Below are positions 12,301 to 23,415 of a stretch of DNA of 64,000 bases, in pieces. A program made the translations under genes and the position numbers. Location of the stretch: assembly GCA_002900995.3 (NCBI GenBank), contig CM035314.1, positions 713,252-777,251 of the forward strand, written 5' to 3'. Source of the stretch: Ganoderma boninense. Its lineage: Eukaryota > Basidiomycota > Agaricomycetes > Polyporales > Polyporaceae. The notes under the pieces were generated by a model. It searched no databases. It was given only the letters and a program-made list of their open reading frames with translations, and was not told the DNA's origin. Numbering within the stretch: the stretch's first letter is position 1; every line of letters starts with the position of its first letter.

Positions 12301-12850
12301 TGGCCAAGGTCTCGTTGCTATCTTGTGCCTTGAGAAAAACTCTCTCCAGCTTTCGTTTAAAATCCATCGACATCTCCTCTCCGCTGTCGAACGCAAGCCT
12401 GAGGTCTGTCAAACCCTGAAGCCCGCACAAGCCCGTCGGTATCTGACCAGCACAGTGCGTCCTCACGCCGTAGATCTAGACGCATCCCTGGTATCGCGTC
12501 ATTGTCTGGCTGCTGGAGAACGACGTAAAAGCCAGGGGTAACGACCATCTTCTCTGGTATTTCCTTCAGCACCATTCCGGACATGGTCTTCGACGAGATC
12601 TGGAGGGACTTTTTCCTCGCTCGGACTTCGTTCTCGTTCAGATCATCCTCATTTCTCAAGGGCTGGTGGGCCGACGACGCGCGGCTGTCGCGGCTCCGCC
12701 TGGAGTTTCAAACTGCCGCCAACGTCAAGGAGACACCTCTCGACCTCGGAGACGGGTCCATTTCGGAGTGCATCCTCGCGGAAGCGCTTTGGAAGGCGCC
12801 TCGACGGTGAACTATTCCCGATGTCGTGCTGCAAGTTTACGTGCATTTAT
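12301..12850 (+). pseudogene. Copy 2: collapsed member of the multidomain family
   Basis: The start region (ATGGCCAAG) aligns with copy 1 but is frameshifted within the first codons. Another frame then reads LQLSFKIHRHLLSAVERK and LKPAQARRYLTSTVRPHAV, as in copy 1. After MVFDEIWRD the sequence jumps at about 12660 to GWWADDARLSRLRLEFQTA and ISECILAEAL, which belongs after the second zinc finger. In copy 1 terms, about 2.2 kb (roughly 1640-3868) is missing. This removes most of domain 1, all of domain 2, the TPRs and both fingers. The 3' flank is again copy-1-like. It cannot encode a family protein. Confidence 0.85.
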
Positions 12851-13219
12851 GAACCTCGAGAGCAACACTCAAGTACTCAAGTTTGCCCAAAGCTCGCGTT
12901 GCGCTCGGCTGGAGCACAACGGTGATTGGTTGACCCACGACGACGCGGTCACGTGGTTTGACGCGACCTGGTGAAATTGCCAGCCCGGGCCGCTCAGAGC
13001 GCGCAGAGGCCGGCAGGGCTTTGACCAGGCTTTTGAACGCGCGAGGCTCGGAGCCACTGATCAATCCTTTGCTTCCACCTCCAACCGTCGTCCATCCCAG
13101 TGGCGGCGTCATTGTCCCTCCCGTCATTATACATGTAAATTTTCCTTATTCCAGTCTGAGTGAGAGACTCGGGGCACTGACACTGTAGACCTTCTAGGCA
13201 CTGTATCGCTGAAGGAGTC
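12851..13219. other. Intergenic, promoter region of copy 3
   Basis: The first part is the duplicated 3' flank of copy 2. It holds the E-box 12-mer at 12944-12955 and an AT-rich stretch at 13124-13150 (ttatacatgtaaatttt). No gene. Confidence 0.5.
12944..12955 (+). promoter_or_regulatory. CGCGGTCACGTG, shared upstream element (copy 3)
   Basis: It matches 11 of 12 bases of the CGCGATCACGTG found upstream of copies 5, 7 and 8. It lies about 265 bases before the ATG at 13220. The CACGTG core is a class of site bound by bHLH factors; binding here is inference. Confidence 0.45.
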
Positions 13220-16200
13220 ATGTCGGTCAAGCCTTTGGTCGTCATCTTCTGTCTTTCAGACGACTCGTGGTTCGAGCATACCAACGCCGACCTTCTTTCC
13301 GATCTTGCTCAAAAGGATGCAATTTGCAAAGTAGTGAGAAGCCCATCCCAGGCGCGTCGCTATCTCGCCAGCACCATCCGTCCCCATGCAGTCATTCTCG
13401 CCGACGACAAGGTGACGAAACCCGAATTCCACGAGCTCCATGCGCGGCTTGTCCAATACGCAACGGCCGGCGGGACCGTAGTATATGCTGGGCGGATCAG
13501 CACGTCTTCCCTTTTTCCTGACCCGGAGACCATGTTCGGCGACGTCTGGGGCTTGCCATGGCGCATATGCAAATCACATACCAGCGGTGCCGGCCACACC
13601 GTCAACCCCGTTTTCAAAGGCTTCGATGTGGAGGGCCTGGTCACCCAGTGCTCGTTCTTCGGAGTGCGTGTCAAGGACGTCGAACTCGAAGACGCGGTCT
13701 ACGTCACCGATGAACTTGCCAACAACCTCAGGGATACATCCACACCGCCAGCTCCCGGGAGGACCTACAAAACTCCGGCAGCGTTTGCGAAGATCGGACG
13801 AGGCCGCGTGGGCTACATTACAGATACAAGTTGTCATCCGAGGGAACGCGCGATCACCAACCTCATCATGGCTATGTGCTTCTGGCCCGGATCGCACGCT
13901 CCTCTTGCTCCCGGCGACGGCGGGCCTGACATTGTATGTGATTCTATCAGCTTCTAGTTCTAGCTCAAACGCCGTCGAGAACTGACCCACCACTTCACAG
14001 TGCCATGCTGGTCTTGCGATTGCGGAGGACAACGTCCCGCGGCGCGCGCCGACCTCCTCCACCGCCACCACCGCCGCCGAGCCCAAGCGCAACGTCCTCG
14101 TCATCTCGCTAGAACAAGACGTCCACACAACCAACACGCACGCGCAATTCTTCCAAGCCCTCCGCAAGCACGCGGCCGTCACCGAAGCGAAGCACCTCCG
14201 CGCCGCGTACGTCGCGCTCTCCCCTCCACCTTCCAGTTCCACAACGACCCCCCGCTGCCCGGACGCGGTCATCCTCTCCGACGACGCGCTCGCGAGGCCG
14301 AAGCACAACACGCTCCTCGCGCGCATCGTCGACTACGCGCGCGCCGGGGGCACCGTCGTGCTCGCGCTGCAGTTCGGCCGCGCGCTCAGGCTCAAGCCCG
14401 CGCAGGCGCGCCCCTTCTTCGCGCGCTGGGGCGTCCCCTGGGGCCACCCGGGCACGGCGGCAGCCGCGCTCGACTTGAAGTTGCAGTTGAACCCGGCTGG
14501 CGTCCCTGCCCCGCTGCGCAGTGACGCGCTCGCGCCGTCGCTCAGCGCGGAGGCCGTGCATGTCGGGAAGGTGCCGCGCGAGCACGCGGTGTACCTCCCC
14601 GCGCGCGCAGATTTGCAGGGGCCGACCGCGACCGCGAGCGATGCTGGGCAGGAGAGCCCCGCGGCTTTCGCAAGCGTTGGAAGGGGGCACGTGGGGTACG
14701 TCGGGACGTGAACGGGGAGCTGGGCTTGGGGCGGCTCGTCTTGGAGATGTGCGGGGTGAAGATCGCCCCTGGGGAAATGGGGCTGGGAGAGGAGGAGGAC
14801 GTGGCATGTGCTGTGCGGTCTCGCGCGCCGCGGCGCCGCGATGAGGAGGTCGCGGTGCGTACTGATGCGCGCAGGAAGGCCCGGGAGGAGAGGCGCGAGC
14901 GCGCGGAGAAGCTGAAGAACGAGGTGCGTGTTCGAGTATCGCGTGTGGCACGACGACCCGTGGCTGACGTGCATCATGCTGCCGGGGGGGGGTAATGCAG
15001 GGTAACGACTTCTTCAAACTGGAGGAGTGGTTCGATGCGGCGGAGAAGTATCGCTCGGCGGCCTTGGTTGGCGGCCCGCACCCCACCTATATGTCGAACC
15101 TCGCGGCGTGCCTGCTGAAGCTGGAGATGTGGGAGCTCGCGGACAGCGCGGCGTCGCGCGCGCTCGTGTACGACCCGAGGCACGTCAAGGCGCTGTACCG
15201 GCGGGCCCTCGCGCGGAAGGAGCTCGACCGGTTCAGGGCTGCACTCGCCGGTACGTATCGTGGTGGACCAAGGAATGGCACCAGGTGCCAGACATTCGTG
15301 AACTTATGTGGTGCTTTTTTCAGACCTGGAGTGGCTGCTCACGATCGACAAGGAGAATACGCCCGCCCTCAGGGAGAAGGCAGCCGTGCAGGAGAGGCTG
15401 GACCTCATTGGTAGCTTCGATTGGTTGGGAGACAAATCCGCCCGTGGTCAGCGCGACCAGGACGTCGCGATGAACATAGAAGACGAGCTGGACTTGGGGG
15501 ACTTCGCGCACCCCGGCGCCGGCATCGCGTGTAGGGAGCACAATACGAACGACATGGGCTGCCCCGACGGGAAGGCGTGTCGCTTCAGGCATGTGCAGGA
15601 CTGGAAGAGCGTTCGGGACGAGCTGTGAGTGCCCTGCAACCGCTTGCTTCCGGCCCACTGGCAGATATACTGACCTTGAGACGCGCCGCCGCAGAGGGCG
15701 AAACGTGTGTGTATATTGGCTGGTGGGCCACTGCCGCTTCTCCGAGTCCGTTGGGGGCGAGTGTTCGTACGCACACGACGCGACGTACCTGCCCAAGAGC
15801 GGGTGGTGGACGGACACAGCACGGTTCGAGCGCATGCGCGCGGAGTTCGACACCGCCGTGAAGGAGGCGCCGCTGGACCTCGGGGCCGGGGTGGTGGAGG
15901 AGCGCATCCTCGCCGAGGCGTTCGTGCCGCTGCCGTGGCAGAAGGACCCGTGGATGGTGGAGCTGTACTGTGACGATCGCGACTACGACGACTCGGACGA
16001 CGACGATTACTCAGATTATGGCGTGGATTCCTCAGACCTGGATAGTAGCGAGCCAGGCGGCTGCGGGTTGGGGTCGGACGAGGGTAGCGAGGACCACTGC
16101 GACTATGGTTACGGTTTGGGGGAGGGTGAGGAGGAGGAGCGGGGGGAGCTGAACGAGTTCGGCGTCACGGACGCGGACGTCGAGGAGATGTGGGAGTATG

Positions 16201-16341
16201 GGATCAAGCCGTGGGAGGAGGGTGCTTACGTGCGTGCAATCTCTGTTCTCTGCGCTCGATGGTTGGTGTGTTGCTGACATTGTCGGCTTGGACTTCCAGG
16301 CTGAGATGCTTAGAATCCGACGCATTTTGAACAGTATGTAG
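13220..16341 (+). CDS. Copy 3: two Rossmann-like domains + TPR + two CCCH, one single-base frameshift
   Basis: Exons 13220-13933, 14001-14923, 15001-15250, 15324-15624, 15695-16229 and 16300-16341. Domain 1 begins MSVKPLVVIFCL; domain 2 begins KRNVLVISLEQ and carries GGTVVLALQF. The TPR block is GNDFFKLEEWFDAAEKYRSA through KALYRRALARKEL, without the TPR intron of copy 1. The fingers are CREHNTNDMGC..ACRFRH and CVYWLVGHC..CSYAH, followed by GWWTDTARFERM and a long acidic tail. Exon 2 is one base short of closing: at 14701-14710 the conserved YVGDVNGE box has three G where the other copies have four, and the frame meets a TGA at once. Everything downstream is conserved. Either a recent pseudogene or a homopolymer error; a corrected frame would give about 920 aa. 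Confidence 0.8.
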
Positions 16342-16978
16342 TTTTCGATAGGTTCTGCAGTCGACGCGACTGGCCATAGAAGCGAATCCAGATGCTTGCT
16401 AATTGAGAGGGGTCAATTTTGGACCTTTCCAACCTACGTAGGAGAGGAACGCGAACTCGAAGTAAACGGTGGTTACTTAGCCGCAGCGTAGACGGGTGTT
16501 GGTTGAGTGTCATTTTATCGGTCCGTGGATCAACATGTCCCGCCGTCGCGTCGCTTACGAATTTTGCATGACTCTGGAGGACTGGTCCATGCAAGTGAAA
16601 GTAGGAAGTAGCGGAGAAACAAGTGGGACGAACTTGAAATGTCGGACTGTCCGGTGGATCAGATACATGGACTGTAAGCCAGCGGACTCGAACCCGCTGG
16701 GCGAGCCGCATTCCTCCGCACATAAACGAAATCTGTAAATTTCTCTTTCATTCTACCTCTCCTCGCCCCTCCACCTTCTTGCAAGGACCCAGTCTAGCTC
16801 ATCGCTACCATCGTCGAGCTCACGGCACGAGGGTCACCCGAGGAGCCCGGGTCTGCATCTAATCTAATCTCTCCGGTCGTGTGCTTACAGCGTTTCCCCC
16901 GGTCAGCGTCGCACCTTACTCATCCCCTCGACCACCACATACTCCTCCTCTGCGACTCGGACGTCCTGGAACCACCCC
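16342..16978. other. Intergenic, upstream of the F-box gene
   Basis: No gene. At 16679-16700 a perfect 7 bp hairpin with a tRNA T-arm-like loop is present, but no tRNA could be folded around it. A C/T-rich tract (16740-16800) lies upstream of the F-box start. Confidence 0.5.
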
Positions 16979-19274
16979 ATGGCGTCCCACTCCATCTTCG
17001 CCCTCCCCGCAGAGATCGTCGAGAGCATCCTCATCTCCACCGCAGCAGGCGGATTCCCTCAAGCCATCGCCTCGTTCGCCCAGACATGCAAGACCCACTA
17101 CGCCTTGGTCTACCACACGACAGACAACCACCTTTGGCGCGAGATATTCCTGACCACCTTCGACGATCCCCGCGCATCCGGCGGCGGCCCAGGCTGGGGC
17201 CAGTGCATATCCTCGCACTCGCAGGCACTGCTCGAGGAGACGTTTGACTGGAGCGGCGAGTTCAAGCGACGCGTCTGGGCCGCGGGCTACATCCGGTGGC
17301 AGTCGGACCCAGTCGCGAAGGAAGCAGTGGACCCGGTGACGGACTTGGAGCAGACGCTGCGGAATACATGTGCGTTCGACGCCATACTCTCGGTCATGCG
17401 CTCCGCGATGCCTTGTCCCCCGACGCTCGTCTTCTCCTTCCTCGATTGCCCCGACGCGGGAGCGAACCTCAAGACCACCACAAGCTCTAGCTACCCCACC
17501 TTCCCCCCTCTCCCGCAAGCGATTGGCACCCGGGACTCGACGGACACGGGCGGCCGCGTATTCGGGCAGTCGCTCCGCGCGAGCAATACTGCCTGGCTCG
17601 AGTCCGTCCTGGAGAAGGGCCTTCCAGTGGAGGTCACCGCAGCCTTTTCCGGGGACAGATGGGCCGGCGGGCTGGTCGGCCAGTTCCTCAGCGACCCCGA
17701 ACTTCGCGAAATGCAGGCCGCCGCGCACATCATCGCTTGTGCCGGCTTCGTCCCCACGCCCCAACCCGACTCTTCATCTGTACCCACCTCTAGAGAAAGC
17801 ACACCTCCTAGGATACTGGATGGCTCGTCCACTCGCTCTTCAAGCAGTCGTGCATCCTCGTGGTCCTCCTGCTCTACTGTCCCAGATACGGCGGCCGCGT
17901 CTTACATGACCGTGGAGAACCAGCTGAAGCGCGCGCGGCGGCTCGCGCGGATGCGCGTCTATAATATGCGGTACCTCGCGCGCAATCGCCACTGGGGGCC
18001 GTTTCTACCATGCTCCAACGGCCGCAGGGCAACAGACGCGGTTACCGACGACGACGAGCTCTTGCAGCCGATCCTCGCGCTATTTCGTGTTACCCCCAAT
18101 TCGGACTTCGCGCATACCCACGATGACGAGGACGGGGCGGAAAACGAAAGGGGATGGCAAGGGGGAGAAGAGGAAGAAGAGGAGGAGGAGGAGGAGGAGG
18201 AGGAAGAGGAGGACTCGGTGGGCGCGGAGTCTGTCGCGCAGGACGACGCGCCTGAGGAGACACCCTCGTCGGCGCAGCTCTATGCCGACTGGGCGTACCT
18301 TGCGGCGGTGCGCATCGTGGTAGAGGCCAATCTACGCGAGTCGTTCCAGTCTGAGGACCTGCGGGGCCTGCTCTCACTCGACGGCTTGCGACGTGGAAGC
18401 GCGCCGTATGACTGGTCGGCGTACCGGCCGCCATCACCAGTCGAGGCTAAAGACGAGAAGGGAAAGGGAAAGATCAAGGACAATGATGGGGGCGACATTG
18501 AGGGATGGGACTGGGCTGGGGTTACCGGCGTGTGGAAGTGCGTCACCCTTGATCGTGCGCCATTCATTGTATATGATACTAACGAGCTAACCACGAACTG
18601 CTTCTAGACGTTGTATATGCTGGCTGGACTACCGCGACTTGATTTGTAGGCCCCCCTCCCAGATACGCTTCTGGCTGGTTTGCTAACAAACGTCTTTCCT
18701 ACAGTGCACAATGTAGGCTGAATCCTCTGCAGCCAGGGTAGAAGACGCATCCGGACTAACTTAGATTGAGTTACAGCTCTCGGGCGAGTTCGAAGACCCA
18801 CACCTACAAGAGGCGGTCCGCATCATATCTATGCGCCTTCGCATCCAGTCATACTCCAAGTCCGAAATACCCGAGTACGCGCACCTCCCTACGATCCACT
18901 TCGTCGGCGAGACGACAGGCGCAACGATCCATGGCCCACCGCGTTCGTTGCATGGGACGGTGTCTGTGATAGCGGACGGCAGCGTTCGCTGGGTGTTGGT
19001 CAGTATAGCCTCGCTTAGCTACACCATCGTCGCTAACCATGTCCCATGCTCTCAGTGTTCGTCGGTTGAGGGTGGTGAAATGGACGAGTGGACCTCAGAA
19101 GGTATCCAGGTCGGGGGCGTCGCGTCTGCGATGGGTGTCCTCGGTCTGTGGACTGGGGCACAACACGAGCGCATGGATCCCCTTGGTGAGTCTCGTGTAT
19201 TTCCAGTACAATCATTCGAAGCCCTCTGCTAACACCTATTTGTAGGCCCCTGTTGGGCCTGGAAAGTCGGTTGA
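16979..19274 (+). CDS. F-box-like protein of the Agaricomycete type (661 aa)
   Basis: Six exons close in phase: 16979-18537, 18608-18645, 18705-18712, 18777-18998, 19056-19185 and 19246-19274. The N-terminus (FALPAEIVESILISTA, then FAQTCKTHY and LWREIFL) is an F-box-like helix set. Such proteins usually link substrates to SCF ubiquitin ligases. The C-terminal half has the layout typical of these mushroom proteins as I remember them: CWLDYRDL, the segment DPHLQEAVRI..MRLRI, PTIHFVGE, LHGTVSVIADGSVRWVL, and a close GPCWAWKVG. The acidic middle holds a run of about 18 Glu encoded at 18165-18212. Exon 3 is only 8 nt. It is the only non-family gene inside the array region apart from the kinases. 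Substrate unknown. Confidence 0.8.
18165..18215 (+). repeat. GAG/GAA trinucleotide repeat (poly-Glu) inside the F-box gene
   Basis: About 17 tandem GAR codons in frame encode an uninterrupted poly-Glu tract, a likely length-variable microsatellite. Confidence 0.8.
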
Positions 19275-19819
19275 GCACGGTCGGCGTCCACAGTTGCGAT
19301 GAGAAGAACCCCTCCGCGTCGTCCGAGTGCAATATGCTTTTTCGCAGTGCGTTGTCTTTGCTGTCAATTTGGAGAGTTATCAGTTCTCGGTCGCTCGGTT
19401 GTTTGCTTTGCGGATGCTGTCGCCGAAGGTCGAAGCTGCGTATGTTCGCATTAAATGACTCAATAGGGCTAATATGTATACCAATCATGACAACATTAAT
19501 TCCCCTCGAACGGCACTCTCAGCGATATAGGCGCATGGTAGTACAAGGCATGCGGCCACTGGTGTACAATTCGAACTGTCTGTATGCCAGGCCATCGGCT
19601 ACAGGTATCAAAAGACGGGGGTATTGACTGGATCCGTCATATAATACATCTATTCCATAACTACGGTGCGTTATCTTCCAGTCCTCTGTATTCGCCCGGT
19701 GGGTTTCCTGATCGCTCCTACACAACATCGTCCGAACTTGATCGCTCTAACAATTCGTGGCGGACGGACAGCAAGAAGACAGACGTGCATCCATATGCCC
19801 CAAATAGCTGATAGCGTCT
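19275..19819. other. Intergenic between convergent F-box gene and copy 4
   Basis: I see no coding exon, repeat or RNA gene here; presumably both 3' UTRs. Confidence 0.5.
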
Positions 19820-22779
19820 CTAAAACCCGTAATCGGTCTCGCCTTCGTCGTCCTCCGCAACAGTGCTGGGCGCCGTCACCCACAAGTCGCTCCGCCATGA
19901 ACCTGGACGCAGCGCCTCCGCGAGGATGTCCTCCCGCGCTCCACCTGGCACGGAAAGCGGCATGCGCCCTACGGCGGCATCGAAGTCCTGGAAAAGCCGT
20001 GCCAACCGTTTAGTGTCCTTCCACCAGCCCTTGGAGGGAAGGTACGTCGCGTCGTGCGCGTAGCCACAGGTCCCGGGGCCCTTTGTCGGCACACACTCGC
20101 CGACAAGCCAGTAGAGACAGACGTTCCTGCCCCTGTGTTTCCATTGCCATAGCGCGCAGTCAGAGACATCGATGAAGACTGAGTCGCGGTACGTACAGTT
20201 CGTCACGAACGCTGCGCGAGTCCAGCGCATGGCTGAACTGGCAGCGTTTCCCTCGAGCGCAGCCGGCGCCGTTGTAAGATTCACACGGGGCGCCGTTTCC
20301 CTTGTGCGCGAAGTCCTCCGTGTCCGACTCGTCCTCGGGCTTGAGCGGCTCGTCGCTGGCGCCGGGGTCATGCTCGTCTTCAGGCCAGTCCTGAGTCAGA
20401 CGAGTTCGCTGGTACGTCTGGACAGTCTGCAGTTCGGCGCGCACGCTTGAATGCGCTCCGTCCAGCGACACAACCTTTGCAAAGTCTAGGACGAGCAGGA
20501 TCAGTCGGGATGGGGAAGGGGGCCCCAACTGGTTTTCAGTGGACTCACCAGATTCTGCTGCGGTGAAACGGCCCATCTCCTTCCGTGCAAGCCCTCTGCG
20601 ATATATCGCCTTGACGTTCTTGGGATCATACAGGATTGCCCGGCCTGCCGCGCTATCCGCCGCTGCCCACCTGGGAGAGTCACATCATGTTTACGACGTA
20701 CTGGCTGCAGTGATTACATGGCAAGTAAGTACTCTTTGAGCTTGATGAACGCCCAGGCGAGGTTCGACAGGACCACAGGATGGGGGCCACCCAGCAAAGC
20801 CGCAGTGCGGTACTTGTCTGCCGCCTTGCTCCATCTCTCTTTCTTGATGAATCTCATGCCCTGTAGAGGAACTCTTTTAACAACATGTAGAGGAACTCTT
20901 TTAACAACATCTCACAAAGAAGGTCAAGGCCTACCTCTTTCGCTAACGTCTCTGTCTTCCGGGCCTTCAAAGCCCGCATGCGTGCCCTCCTCTCCGCCCG
21001 CGCGCTGACTTCCGCTTCTCGGTCGCGCACGCACCCAACCAACGTTGCTACGCCAGAGCCAAAGACGTAGTCTTCAGCCGTAGTGGTGCGCGAGACTGTG
21101 TCCAAAGCATACAGGAGGGGTATCTCCGGCTCCACAGCAATCCTGGTATTCACCACCTGTCCCCTCCGGAAGCTAGTCTGGCTCACATATTGCCGGCTGC
21201 CCATATTCCCGGGCTTTGTCGCGACTCCGCACATCTCAAGCGTCAGAAGCGCCGAGCCCTGCTCACCGTTCACGTCCCCGACGTATCCCAGGTAGCCCTG
21301 CCCGACGCGCGTGAACGCCGCTGGGGTCATCTGCGCCTCTGCGCCGCGGATCGGCGTGGGCGCGAAGACGAGCGACTCGATGTGCGAATCCGACCCAGGG
21401 AGGTATATTGCGGCGTCACACGGGACATCCGTCAGCAGTACGGCCTTCATACTGCACTCGGGCTGAAGGGCGCGCGCGGACAGCGGGGGTGGGAGGCCGG
21501 CGGGGTTGAGCACGAACGTCGTGCGGAGGTAGTCGCCGACGTCCCAGGGCAGGCCCCAGCGGCCGAAGAAGGTGCGTGCGTTGGCGGGGGTGAGCTCTGC
21601 GTAGAATTCCATGGCGAGGACGACGGTCGCGCCCTCGTGTGCGAAGTGGATGAGCTTGTAGAGGAGGGCGGTGTGCGCGGGCTGGAGGAGGGCACTGTCT
21701 GCGACGAGGACTACGTCACCAGGGTGGGAGGCGGAAACAGTGGCCGCAGCCGTGTTCACGTCGCGGATGAGGGTCATCGAGGCGTTGCGAGAGAGCCCAT
21801 TGAAGATCTTTGAGTAGTCCTCTTGGAGCGTGGGCTTATTCTGCAGGGCAACCACGAAGACTCTCTTAGAGGGAGGAGTCGTCAGACCCGTCGAACCCGT
21901 TGAGTTGAGGTGGTTCGTAGTCACAGCATGAGCACCAGGCTTAGGATTGGCTCCCCAGGACATGCTTCCGGTCGATCCCTGGGCATTACCATATCAGCTA
22001 ACTCCGTTGAGAGCGCATATATGAAGGGAGAGAGCTCACTGGGGCTGGAACGCCTGTACCAGGAGAAGTTGGTGCCCGAGTTCCTGGGTATAGCCACATG
22101 ACTAGCACGAGGTCTGTTGTGCTAGGCTCCCCGTTCACATCGCCGACGAAGCCAAAGCGACCGGTTCCAACGACCGTGAAGGTTGCAGGTGCTTTGAACT
22201 TGGCACCCGAGGCGCGCTTCTTTTTCGAGGCATCTATGTCCCCCTTTTCGAGTACGAGAGCATCCTCCCAATTGACATTCTTGAGGAGGACCGCCCTCAT
22301 GGAATATTTCAGGACGAGCTGCGGAAGGTGGACTCCTGTGGTGCTAGAGGGGTTTGGGATGAATTTGGCGCGGTAGCACCCTCCATAGCGCCATGGCAAC
22401 TTCCACACCGTCTCGAAGTGTGCAGAGAGGTCGAGAGGCCCAACGAAGCTGCTGAAACAGCCCGCGTAGAGCACAGTGCCACCAGCCTTGGCGTAGTCGA
22501 CGAGTCGGACGACGATGTCCCTATATGCGTGCTTTGTGACAAAGGGGTCCACGACGATGACTGCGTGGGGACGAATGGTGCTGTTGAGGGCACGTAGAGC
22601 CTGATCCGGAGTCCTTATTTCGCGGACGTTGGCGCATAGACCCAAAGTATCGCGGAGGTGGCTGTGGGTAGAGCGGAACAGGTCATCTTCCTCTAGGGAA
22701 AGTATGACGATCAAGGGCTTCGGAAGTGCTAAAGGATATTTGTGAGCTTCACCCGCAGTGATATTGACCACTCACCCAT
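19820..22779 (-). CDS. Copy 4: two Rossmann-like domains + TPR + two CCCH (intact, 862 aa)
   Basis: Exons (minus strand) 22776-22779, 22040-22728, 20935-21978, 20733-20860, 20549-20670, 20197-20485 and 19820-20132 all close in phase. The first exon is only ATGG, joined over a 47 nt intron to give MALPKPLIVILSLEE; without it the frame has no ATG. Domain 1 carries IRPHAVIVVDPFV, GGTVLYAG and GRFGFVGDVNGE. Domain 2 starts KRVFVVALQNK and has VVLVADSALL, FFGRWGLPWDVGDY and GYLGYVGDVNGEQGS. The TPRs (KAADKYRTAALLGG, VLSNLAWAFIKLKE, KAIYRRGLARKEM) are split by an intron as in copy 1. The fingers are CESYNGAGC..RCQFSH and CLYWLVGEC (C-x8-C) TCGYAH. The acidic tail and last mini-exon of copies 1, 3 and 5 are absent; the protein ends shortly after ILAEALRP. 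Confidence 0.85.
20863..20910 (+). repeat. Two tandem 24 bp units inside an intron of copy 4
   Basis: The 24 bp unit at 20863-20886 is repeated exactly at 20887-20910. It lies within the 74 nt intron 20861-20934 and duplicates the pyrimidine-poor 3' end of the intron. Confidence 0.85.
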
Positions 22780-23415
22780 CACACAGGCCCCGCCAACAAG
22801 ATATCTCCAGCCTCCCGCCCAAGTTGTTGGGCTGGCCGCTCTCTTCCGACAATCGATGTATCTTCTGGCCAAAGTATAAGCGTAGTGTTGAGGTTTCAGA
22901 TAGAGATAACTGGAATGACTTGCTCAGTAGTCCCGGTCAGGATGTGGTCAAGAGCGTCGACTGTCGATGCCGTGCGGGAGGGTATTGCATGTATGCCTCA
23001 TTCGGGCACTTGTGGGCGCCAAGCCGCCTGCTCCCCCGACACCGAGAACGTCCAGATCTGCAGCTTCGGGTTGATCAGTGATATAAGGGCCATTAACCTT
23101 GTCACTGTATACCATAAGGCACCCGTGACACAATAGTGGGACATAATTGTAGCCATGCAGACATGGACCGGAAGCCAATGATCCTCAGCAGTGCCACACC
23201 CGAGCCACTTTGCGAGTCGACCTCTTCGACGACTCAGATGTGTAGTAGGACCGCTACACTGGCCATTTTAAATCCAATTTCCATGAAAGGTAGAAGATAG
23301 ACTGAAATTATAGGTATTAGCCTTTGTGAGTATCTTGTTGAGTTAGTCGAGCATGGCATCGAGGGGCGGTTGAGTTGAAACACCATTATACCCCTCCGCG
23401 TTCCACGCTGCCTAC
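22780..23415. other. Intergenic between copies 4 and 5
   Basis: It holds the promoter side of copy 4 and the 3' end of copy 5. No CACGTG element, gene or repeat was recognised. Confidence 0.5.

Noticed and set aside
16660..16725. tRNA-like B-box (gttcgagtcc on the minus strand) in a 7 bp hairpin
   Set aside because: No matching A-box, anticodon arm or acceptor stem could be built on either strand, and the loop is one base too long for a normal T-arm.
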